Positions 34,107-42,516 of a DNA stretch of 64,000 nt are shown one piece after another. Every line of letters starts with the position of its first letter. Positions within the stretch are counted from its first letter, which is position 1. Location of the stretch: NCBI GenBank assembly GCA_037893245.1, contig JBAIAA010000433.1:1364001-1428000 (forward strand), read 5' to 3'. The notes under the pieces are model-generated. The model had not been told where the DNA came from and did not search any database. It was given only the letters and a program-made list of their open reading frames with translations. A program made the translations under genes and the position numbers. Source of the DNA: Crossaster papposus (Eukaryota; Echinodermata; Asteroidea; Velatida; Solasteridae).

Positions 34107-34842
34107 GGGGAATGCAATCGCGTCGGGGAATGCAATCGCGTCGGGGAATGCAATCGCGTCGGGGAATGCAATCGCGTCGGGGAATGCAATCGCGTCGGGG
34201 AATGCAATCGCGTCGGGGAATGCAATCGCGTCGGGGAATGCAATCGCGTCGGGGAATGCAATCGCGTCGGGGAATGCAATCGCGTCGGGGAATGCAATCG
34301 CGTCGGGGAATGCAATCGCGTCGGGGAATGCAATCGCGTCGGGGAATGCAATCGCGTCGGGGAATGCAATCGCGTCGGGGAATGCAATCGCGTCGGGGAA
34401 TGCAATCGCGTCGGGGAATGCAATCGCGTCGGGGAATGCAATCGCGTCGGGGAATGCAATCGCGTCGGGGAATGCAATCGCGTCGGGGAATGCAATCGCG
34501 TCGGGGAATGCAATCGCGTCGGGGAATGCAATCGCGTCGGGGACTGCAATCGCGTCGGGGACTGCAATCGCGTCGGGGACTGCAATCGCGTCCGGGACTG
34601 CAATCGCGTCCGGGACTGCAATCGCGTCGGGGACTGCAATCGCGTCGGGGACTGCAATCGCGTCGGGGACTGCAATCGCGTCGGGGACTGCAATCGCGTC
34701 GGGGACTGCAATCGCGTCGGGGACTGCAATCGCGTCGGGGACTGCAATCGCGTCGGGGACTGCAATCGCGTCGGGGACTGCAATCGCGTCGGGGACTGCA
34801 ATCGCGTCGGGGACTGCAATCGCGTCGGGGACTGCAAGGGCG
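34107..34842. repeat. 18-bp minisatellite (about 40 copies)
   Basis: Unit GGGGAATGCAATCGCGTC occupies the first ~24 copies. From about 34541 nearly every unit reads GGGGACTGCAATCGCGTC. Two adjacent units carry TCCGGG. The period is a multiple of three, so the array yields long artefactual ORFs (NAIASG, ECNRVG and others). Confidence 0.95.
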
Positions 34843-35150
34843 TTGGGACTGCAATCGCGTCGAGGACTGCAATCGCGCGGCGACTGCAATCGCGCGGGGA
34901 TTACAATTGTGCCGGGAAATGCAATCGCGCGGGGGATTGCAATCGTGCGGGGATTGCAATCGTGCGGGGATTGCAATCGCGCGGGGATTGCAATCGCATC
35001 GCGCGGGGATTGCAATCGCATCGCGCGGGGAATGCAATCGCATCGCGCGGGGAATGCAATCGCATCGCGCGGGGGTTGCAATCGCATCGCGCGGGGATTG
35101 CAATCGCATCGCGCGTTGAATGCAATCGCATCGCGCGGGGATTGCAATCG
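34843..35150. repeat. 22-bp minisatellite, right arm (degenerate)
   Basis: Inverted relatives of the 17222-17620 repeat, with GCAATCGCATCGCGCGGGG-type units. They grade leftwards into the 18-bp array through irregular units at 34843-34978. Confidence 0.85.
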
Positions 35151-35245
35151 TTCGGGCGGAGATTACAATTGTTTGAGTTGTCTGAGTGCGCGTGCGGGAA
35201 AAACAATTTTACCGGTATGTCTTGTTTGCCCTGATGGCCGCCCAT

Positions 35246-36307
35246 ACACCCCTGGCCCCGGCACACCCCTGGCCCCGGCACACCCCTGGCCCCGGCACAC
35301 CCCTGGCCCCGGCACACCCCTGGCCCCGGCACACCCCTGGCCCCGGCACACCCCTGGCCCCGGCACACCCCTGGCCCCGGCACACCCCTGGCCCCGGCAC
35401 ACCCCTGGCCCCGGCACACCCCTGGCCCCGGCACACCCCTGGCCCCGGCACACCCCTGGCCCCGGCACACCCCTGGCCCCGGCACACCCCTGGCCCCGGC
35501 ACACCCCTGGCCCCGGCACACCCCTGGCCCCGGCACACCCCTGGCCCCGGCACACCCCTGGCCCCGGCACACCCCTGGCCCCGGCACACCCCTGGCCCCG
35601 GCACACCCCTGGCCCCGGCACACCCCTGGCCCCGGCACACCCCTGGCCCCGGCACACCCCTGGCCCCGGCACACCCCTGGCCCCGGCACACCCCTGGCCC
35701 CGGCACACCCCTGGCCCCGGCACACCCCTGGCCCCGGCACACCCCTGGCCCCGGCACACCCCTGGCCCCGGCACACCCCTGGCCCCGGCACACCCCTGGC
35801 CCCGGCACACCCCTGGCCCCGGCACACCCCTGGCCCCGGCACACCCCTGGCCCCGGCACACCCCTGGCCCCGGCACACCCCTGGCCCCGGCACACCCCTG
35901 GCCCCGGCACACCCCTGGCCCCGGCACACCCCTGGCCCCGGCACACCCCTGGCCCCGGCACACCCCTGGCCCCGGCACACCCCTGGCCCCGGCACACCCC
36001 TGGCCCCGGCACACCCCTGGCCCCGGCACACCCCTGGCCCCGGCACACCCCTGGCCCCGGCACACCCCTGGCCCCGGCACACCCCTGGCCCCGGCACACC
36101 CCTGGCCCCGGCACACCCCTGGCCCCGGCACACCCCTGGCCCCGGCACACCCCTGGCCCCGGCACACCCCTGGCCCCGGCACACCCCTGGCCCCGGCACA
36201 CCCCTGGCCCCGGCACACCCCTGGCCCCGGCACACCCCTGGCCCCGGCACACCCCTGGCCCCGGCACACCCCTGGCCCCGGCACACCCCTGGCCCCGGCA
36301 CACCCCT
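35246..36307. repeat. 17-bp minisatellite, right block (about 62 copies)
   Basis: Essentially perfect copies of GGCCCCGGCACACCCCT in the same orientation as the block at 16270-17126. The whole block appears free of variants by eye. Confidence 0.95.
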
Positions 36308-37194
36308 CCAATTTTAAGACTTGACTGCGACTGTGACTGCGACTGGCTCCTCTGACTGCGACTGGTGCCTTCGACTGCGGCTGGCTCTTGCGACTGCGAC
36401 TGTGGTTCCTGCGACTGCGACTGCGGCTGGCTCCCGCGACAGCGACTGGCTCCTGCGACTGCGACTGGCTCCTGTATCTGGTGCCTGCGACTGCGACTGG
36501 CTCTTGCGACTGCGGTTCCTGCGACTGCGACTGCGCCTGGCTCCTGCGACTGCGACTTGCCCCTGCGACTGCGACTGGCTCCTGTGGCCGCGACTGTGAC
36601 TGCCTCTTGCGACTGCGACTGATTCTTGCGACTGGCTTAGAGAGCGTGGGCGTCCCGGCGAGGCCCCGCCCCCGCTGCGCCGACGGGCACGGCTCGGGCT
36701 CGCTCCGAGTGTTGCGAGCCGTCTGCCGCGCCGCCGTCTACAGCATGGGCCGGGCCCCTCCGACTCCTCTTGCGACTGTCCCTTGTGACTGTCCCTGCGG
36801 CTCCGACTGGCTTAGAGAGCGTGGGCAACGTTGACGGATCCGCTCCATTGCACTGTGTGCGGAGCAGCTCCGCTCCATTGACTCCCATGCGGAGCAGTGC
36901 CGACGGCTCCGCTCCATTGGTTTGTGTGCGGAGCAGTTCTGCCCCGTTGCTCCCCGAGAGAGCGCTGTTCTGGTGACCTGTTTCCAGACGATTCCTCGTC
37001 CCCGCTGCGTCGACGAACACAACCCGCGGACGCTCCGAGTGAAACGACCCGCCGGCTGCGCCGTCGTCCACGGCCCTGGGCGGCCCTCCCGCCGTGGGGC
37101 GAGTTGGCTGCCGTGCTATCGTGTTTTCCTGAAAACAAGAACACTTCACCTGGTCTTTTCTTAGTCCTCCTGCATGCCGACCGCTGCCACCAAT
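36308..37194 (-). repeat. Leader of the satellite LTR element (CGACTG-rich plus unique part)
   Basis: 36319-36640 is a degenerate TGCGACTGCGACTGGCTCC-type repeat. 36641-37194 is GC-rich and includes a tandem GGAGCAG...TCCGCTCCATTG repeat. The whole is about 97% identical to 38996-39858, where one ~30-bp unit is missing. On the minus strand a 196-codon frame (37227-36637) is open and shows an internal duplication (AVDDGAAGGSFHSER / AVDGGAADGSQHSER), but I see no gag motif and do not call it a gene. Confidence 0.75.
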
Positions 37195-37480
37195 GTAACG
37201 AAGATTCGCCTGGGGTCGTCTACACACACAAGAAAGACTCTTGACACAAGTATTCTTGTTCTTCCGGTGATTCTCAGCTGTTTAATCGCGACTCTCGTCT
37301 AACAAAACAAGGCATTCGGTTTACACCATCACGCGGCACCAGAACTGGTTAGAACCAGTTCGGCGCTTGCGCAATCCAAAGGCGGGTTTCCGGGGCGCAC
37401 CAGCAGGAGCCACCAGGGCGATCCCACCACCGTGGAATCGCTCCAGCGCCCTCTACCGCCCAACCGGCACGGGCGTTACA
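37195..37480 (-). repeat. LTR (5' LTR of the minus-strand element)
   Basis: 286 bp, TGTAACGAAG ... GGGCGTTACA. On the minus strand it is followed by CATTGGTGGCAGCGG, a typical Gypsy post-LTR leader. Confidence 0.85.
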
Positions 37481-38069
37481 GTATGCTCAGCTTGGGAGTG
37501 ATCTGTGTCCGGTGATGGTTCTGGAACTTTATCTGGATAAGCTAAATCCCCAAAACAATGCTTTCTTCCAGCAACCCTCCTCTTTCATGGGTGACGAGCC
37601 TGGCCCATAGTATAAGAACATCCCCTTAGGTAAGAACAAACTTGGACTGATGATGAAAACGATTTCAAAATTAGCCGGCCTTAGTAAAATCTATACAAAT
37701 CACTGCATCCGAGCAACCACCTTCACAACGCTGTACGAGGCTGGACTCGACACAAGAACCATCACGACACTCTCCGGTCATCGTAATGAGGCATCAATTA
37801 AGCACTATTGCCGAGATTCATCCGAGCAACAAAAGCGTGACATGACAAATGCCCTACACAACATCATTGATCCAGCATCATCGCGTAAGCGAAGGCCTGA
37901 TGACAGTTTGAAGGAAACCACATCGTATCCAAACCAAGTCGATGGCAGTACAACCGTTAACGTAACCTCAAGCAGCAACAACAGTGACGTGCGTTCGTTG
38001 TTTTGCAACTGTAGTGTTAGTGGGAAAGTTGTTGTCAAAATGATACCATCATCAAGAGTTGACTCTTAA
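37481..38069 (+). pseudogene. Crypton-like tyrosine recombinase, C-terminal part
   Basis: This is the continuation of 15214-15788 after the inserted LTR element. It reads through LCPVMVLELYLDKLNP and FFQQPSSFMG, then a TAG at 37608-37610, then YKNIPLGKNKLGLMMK. The catalytic C-terminal domain follows: YTNHCIRATTFTTLYEAGLD (the H-x-x-R box) and TTLSGHRNEASIKHYC (the GH box with nucleophile Tyr). The tail is Lys/Arg- and Ser-rich and ends at TAA 38067-38069. The only in-frame stop on this side is the TAG. Tyrosine recombinases of this family move DNA without RNA. Confidence 0.88.
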
Positions 38070-38726
38070 ATAACTGCCAGGAACACAGGGGCAAACCCCT
38101 CCTCTTCGCCATAACACGCACAATTTATTTTGCAAAGCAGTATTTAAATTTAAAAAATAATTAAATATTTAAATAATTTATTGTGTGTTAGGTGGAAAAG
38201 AAATTAGTTGCATGCATGTGGGTGACGTCATTAAACTGTTTTCAGAAAGCTATGCAATGTGCACGTATTTTTTTATTAAGGCATGTAATTGACATTTAGC
38301 TGGCGCCAACATTTCTATTTTACTGTGACAAACTTTATTTGATTATACACAAATTGTCTTTTACGGAACAGAAATCTGACAATTTTGGACTTTGTTTTCT
38401 TTTTAAAAAACCTCCAGAGCCACACACTAAAACCAGAAAATACAATCTATGCAATTAAAGTTGAAGTAGATTATTAGAAGCACTTTGTTACTTTTATGTT
38501 GCCGCACTGAATAAAAGACAGGGCGCCCTCTTTAAGCCAATAGTTTAGAGTCTGGTCCCGAAGTATGGGTAACACTAACAACGCATATAGAAGAGGGTGG
38601 GTACCATGCATAAGATAAAACATGGCCCATGAACATGAACACAAACGCTGGAAATATCGCCGAAAGAAAAGTCGCGAAATTTGGAGTATTTTCTCCATTT
38701 TTCTCGTTAAAAAGGTATTTATTAAA
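38070..38726. other. Gene-free 3' flank of the Crypton gene
   Basis: AT-rich with no coding frame. It includes a TGACGTCA-like word near 38222 and AATAAA-like words near 38509. Confidence 0.4.
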
Positions 38727-38794
38727 GGTAATAACAGCGCGAGAACCCGGTTATTACTGCGTGGTAATAACCGGGTTCTCGCACTGTTATTACC
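38727..38794. repeat. Near-perfect 31-bp-arm hairpin
   Basis: Arm 38727-38757 (GGTAATAACAGCGCGAGAAC and on) is the reverse complement of 38764-38794 with one mismatch (C/T). The loop is six bases, TGCGTG. It encodes nothing. It could be a tiny foldback element or a cruciform. Confidence 0.92.
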
Positions 38795-38861
38795 TAATAG
38801 TTGGGTCCAAAACATAAGTTCCGTGACCATTCTTTGGCTAGGAAGGTTTGACGATGGATTT

Positions 38862-40145
38862 GACCCCGGCACACCCCTGGCCCCGGCACACCCCTGGCCC
38901 CGGCACACCCCTGGCCCCGGCACACCCCTGGCCCCGGCACACCCCTGGCCCCGGCACACCCCTGGCCCCGGCACACCCCTGGCCCCGGCACACCCCTCCA
39001 ATGTTAAGACTTGACTGCGACTGTGACTGCGACTGCGACTGGCTCCTCTGACTGCGACTGGTGCCTTCGACTGCGGCTGGCTCTTGCGACTGCGACTGTG
39101 GTTCCTGCGACTGCGACTGCGGCTGGCTCCCGCGACAGCGACTGGCTCCTGCGACTGCGACTGGCTCCTGTATCTGGTGCCTGCGACTGCGACTGGCTCT
39201 TGCGACTGCGGTTCCTGCGACTGCGACTGCGCCTGGCTCCTGCGACTGCGACTTGCTCCTGCGACTGCGACTGGCTCCTGTGGCCGCGACTGTGACTGCC
39301 TCTTGCGACTGCGACTGATTCTTGCGACTGGCTTAGAGAGCGTGGGCGTCCCGGCGAGGCCCCGCCCCCGCTGCGCCGACGGGCACGGCTCGGGCTCGCT
39401 CCGAGTGTTGCGAGCCGTCTGCCGCGCCGCCGTCTACAGCATGGGCCGGGCCCCTCCGACTCCTCTTGCGACTGTCCCTTGTGACTGTCCCTGCGGCTCC
39501 GACTGGCTTAGAGAGCGTGGGCAACGTTGACGGATCCGCTCCATTGACTCCCATGCGGAGCAGTGCCGACGGCTCCGCTCCATTGGTTTGTGTGCGGAGC
39601 AGTTCTGCCCCGTTGCTCCCCGAGAGAGCGCTGTTCTGGTGACCTGTCTCCAGACGATTCCTCGTCCCCGCTGCGTCGACGAACACAACCCGCGGACGCT
39701 CCGAGTGAAACGACCCGCCGGCTGCGCCGTCGTCCACGGCCCTGGGCGGCCCTCCCGCCGTGGGGCGAGTTGGCTGCCGTGCTATCGTGTTTTTCTGAAA
39801 ACATGAACACTTCACCTGGTCTTTTCTTAGTCCTCCTGCATCCCACCGCTGCCACCAATGTAACGTAGATTCGCCTGGGGTCGACTCTACACACAAGAAA
39901 GACTCTTGACGCAAGTATTCTTGTTCTTCCGGTGATTCTCAGCCGTTTATTCTCGACTCTCGTCTAACAAAACAAGGCATTCGGTTCACACCATCACGCG
40001 GCACCAGAACTGGTTAGAACCAGTTCGGCGCTTGCGCAATCCAAAGGCGGGTTTCCGGGGCGCACCAGCAGGAGCCACCAGGGCGATCCCACCACCGTGG
40101 AATCGCTCCAGCGCCCTCTACCGCCCAACCGGCACGGGCGTTACA
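38862..40145 (-). mobile_element. Truncated second copy of the satellite LTR element
   Basis: It contains 8 copies of the 17-bp unit (38862-38999), the CGACTG-rich leader (39001-39345), the unique leader (39346-39858) and an LTR (39859-40145). The order and orientation are the same as 35246-37480. The left edge cuts through the 17-bp array and no target duplication is visible. This copy shows that the 17-bp array is an inherent part of the LTR family. Confidence 0.85.
39859..40145 (-). repeat. LTR of the truncated copy
   Basis: 287 bp, TGTAACGTAG ... GGGCGTTACA, about 96-97% identical to 37195-37480. The minus-strand leader reads CATTGGTGGCAGCGGTGGGA. Confidence 0.85.
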
Positions 40146-40750
40146 ATATTGTCAAACCGATGTCGGAATCGGAATCCTCGGGATCCACTTACCCGAAAAA
40201 GTGTTTTCAGACATGATTCTAAATGCTCTGGTTCAAAAGTAATTTTTTTCAAGATGGCGCCGGCGGCCATCTTAAGTGGTTTATTAATATTGCCAACATT
40301 TGTTCGATGCTAAAGTATGATGCAAGAACACCAAAGCTGAAAATATAATTGTTTTCTTGCGTCTTTTGATGGATTAATAACATGTTACTGTAAATTCATG
40401 AAAATACTTATTTTTTTAGTAGTGATTTGTAACTCTTGTCGGAGGTATATGTTAACACTTATAATCTCTGAAACATATAGCAGTTGTTAACAGTAACCTC
40501 TGAAACACTGCTTTAGAAACCAGAAATACCGAGTGTCTCCATTACAAGGCGACTTCAGAACTGAATAACACCTTTTATCACATAGTAGATAAAAGGCATT
40601 ATACTCGGCAAACACTTACCATCAGCGTAAGCTGTGTTCACGTACATGTACATCTAGTAAATAATCAGCTTGACCCTCGACCCTAAACATGTATAAAATA
40701 TAACACAAGGTTGGGTCATGGCCCATAACCTACCTGGGTGTTCTTAGTTC

Positions 40751-40876
40751 ATGCAGACGAGCGCGCTCGTATGCAGATAAGGTAAAGAATCCCTGTGGCC
40801 AATTGAAGCGAGTTTATGTATGCAAATGAGCGCGCTGAAATGCAAATTAGATAGAGGAAAGTGCAAGAGCCAATTC
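40751..40876 (+). promoter_or_regulatory. Possible promoter: duplicated octamer/CCAAT block
   Basis: Two related ~65-bp blocks, each with a paired ATGCAGA- or ATGCAAAT-type octamer around a GAGCGCGCT word and a GCCAATT box. The second has perfect octamers (ATGCAAAT at about 40818 and 40840). Octamer plus CCAAT pairs are typical of histone-type promoters. A basic ORF follows at 41031. Confidence 0.35.
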
Positions 40877-41030
40877 GAAAGTTCTGTGTAACTAGGGACG
40901 CTATTTTTTGGAGGGAATACCGGGTTTGGTTCATTCTGTCACAGTCATTCAGAGGAGACGGAGGGTTACAACATTTATCTACAATTGTGCAAATAATTTC
41001 GGCTCCGATTTACGTTCTGCGAGGTTTGTG

Positions 41031-41243
41031 ATGTACCGAGTCAATTCGTCTCGGCAGCGTCGCCGCCCGGTCCGCTTCTTGACCGAGCCGGGCACTCAAC
41101 CAGCACCGAAGAAAAAAGTTTTGTCGACCAAACGGCCAGCTCGAAGTCGTCGAGCGTCCAACCGTCATGATTGCGCTGACGGGTTTTCGGGGCAGCCCTC
41201 CGTCTCCTCCACTGATGCGGCTGGATCACTCGCCGGCCCGGGC
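41031..41243 (+). CDS. Unrecognised basic ORF start (possible first exon)
   Basis: From ATG near 41030 the frame reads MYRVNSSRQRRRPVRFLTEP and then PKKKVLSTKRPARSRR, a strongly basic stretch, followed by Ser/Gly-rich sequence. It runs into the foldback at 41245. I do not recognise the family. The upstream octamer/CCAAT block suggests a real promoter, but codon support is weak. Confidence 0.25.
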
Positions 41244-41244
41244 G

Positions 41245-41633
41245 CGAATTTTTTTTCCCAAACAGGTTTGCACAATTTCATGAATTATTCAGTAGTTTGG
41301 ATGAGAAGTTATGTTTATTCATCGGAATAAAACATGACGTCACAGCATTGTTGTTATTAGTTAACTAGTTACAATAAATCACTTTAAAGAACAGCTGTTG
41401 TCGAGCTGCTATACGTAGTGTAGTGGATAGTGGGATTGGCTATGGATCAAAGATCCCGGGTTCGAATCCTGCTGTAGTAGGTCACCTCGTTTTTCCTAGT
41501 CAAATTGATATCTTTAGAGTATTTTTAATTTAAGGGGAAAAGGAGACCTAGAACCTAAGTGTTGTACAGCGATCAACGCAACTACTGAATAATTCATGAA
41601 ATTGTGCAAACCTGTTTGGGAAAAAAAAATTCG
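41245..41633. mobile_element. Foldback element with tRNA-like core
   Basis: Arms 41245-41297 and 41580-41633 are perfect inverted repeats of 53 bp apart from one extra A. The core contains an A box (TAGTGTAGTGG, 41416-41426) and a B box (GGTTCGAATCC, 41459-41469) at tRNA spacing. No sound cloverleaf forms, so the core is probably a SINE or tRNA pseudogene. The element abuts a zinc-finger-ORF remnant on its right. Confidence 0.7.
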
Positions 41634-42277
41634 CCCCCGGGCCGTTGGTCAGGACAACGGGGACACGGACACCGCTCTCGCCACCCAGAAGGAAGCAGCA
41701 CCGCCAGACCCTCCCCGCCAGCTCGGGCGGAAGGAGGGACGGAGACGGAGCTCCAATGGCGTGGGCAGCCCTGAGTCTTGCCGGCCGGGTGTCGGGTGGA
41801 GCTACCGGACGGGACCTGGATGCGTTTGGACAGGGACGGGGTCATCCGGCGGCCACCTCCCACCTCCTAGACGGGAACTTTAACTGTTGTTTTTGTTGTT
41901 ATCTAATTGTTGGCGTTATGCGCTTTCCGGGGCGGTTGGCCGGGGTGCGGCAGCAGCGCCCATAGTCTTGTTTGGGGAAAAACAAGGTCTTCGTGGGGGG
42001 CTGTGTAACGTTTGTGCCGGTTGGCTGATAGAGGGCACTAGAGCGATTCCACGGTGGTGGGATCGCCCTGGTGGCTCCTGCTGGTGCGCCCCGGATCGCG
42101 CATACGCCGAACCGGTTCTAACCAGTTCTAGAGACCGCGTGATTGTGTGTACTTCATGTCAGTGTTTTCAGGCGAGAGTCCACAATAAAACGGCAGGTAT
42201 TCACCGGAAATTACGGAACACTGTGTCCAGATTCCTTCTTGTGTGTTGTGTCGACCCCAGGCGAAATCTACGTTACA
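41634..42277 (+). mobile_element. 3' remnant of the 6-kb LTR family
   Basis: 41634-41883 encodes the last ~80 residues of the chimeric ORF at 6 kb (RAVGQDNGDTDTALATQKEA ... GGHLPPPRREL). 41884-42003 is the family 3' tail and 42004-42277 an LTR with AATAAA at 42184-42189. The left part is missing and the foldback occupies the break. Confidence 0.85.
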
Positions 42278-42516
42278 ATACTTGAGCATACCTGAGCCAT
42301 GCTGCAGTGAATGCCTTCACAATGATCTATATACCAAGACAGAGTCCACAAGAGATAAGACCTCTGAAGTTGAACTCTGCCCCTTAGTTCACTCACGGTT
42401 GACTTTAACCATGGTGGATATGCTGCAGTGTGAAAAAAGGCTTTAGGGATAAACACCAGATCCAGATATTGCAGGTTTTGTTCATTTATATCAATGTTTT
42501 TTTCATTTTAAATCAG

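Larger units (their letters stand above)
17127..35245. mobile_element. Putative DNA element with satellite-bearing inverted ends
   Basis: A ~95-bp segment at 17127-17222 (from ATGGGCGGCCATCAGGGC) is repeated in inverted orientation at 35151-35245 with only a few differences. In both arms it is followed inward by GATTGCAATC-containing 22-bp repeats, and then by weaker similarity around CACATGTGC at about 17660 and 34048. The 17-bp array lies outside in the same orientation on both sides. ACACCCCT (17119-17126 and 35246-35253) borders both ends, consistent with an 8-bp duplication, although the size is uncertain inside a tandem array. No transposase belonging to it was found; the interior is filled by other insertions. 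Confidence 0.55.
15789..37480 (-). mobile_element. LTR element with satellite interior, nested insertions
   Basis: Direct LTRs at 15789-16073 and 37195-37480 begin TGTAACGAAG and end GGGCGTTACA. GTAT precedes 15789 and follows 37480, a 4-bp duplication inside the Crypton gene. The element runs on the minus strand, so its 5' LTR is at the right. Next to that LTR is the leader CATTGGTGGCAGCGG, then a CGACTG-rich leader, a 17-bp minisatellite, a 15-bp microsatellite and the same 100-bp tail as the element at 6 kb. No gag or pol is visible. About 18 kb of other DNA (17127-35245) lies inside the 17-bp array. The LTRs differ at only a few positions by eye, so the outer insertion is young. Confidence 0.8.

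Noticed and set aside
34041..36324. 758-codon and similar ORFs across the 18-, 22- and 17-bp arrays
   Set aside because: These are products of satellite repeats read in stop-free frames, not genes.
36321..36834. Cys/Asp-rich ORFs in the CGACTG region
   Set aside because: They are low-complexity frames created by a hexamer-based repeat, present in three frames at once.
36637..37227. 196-aa minus-strand ORF (and its copy at 39333-39914) as gag
   Set aside because: It has no capsid or zinc-knuckle motif, is GC-rich and internally duplicated, and one copy lost a 30-bp unit; probably non-coding leader.
41409..41480. Functional tRNA gene on the plus strand
   Set aside because: The A and B boxes are perfect, but the acceptor stem pairs only with an offset and the T stem has mismatches; a SINE or pseudogene is more likely.
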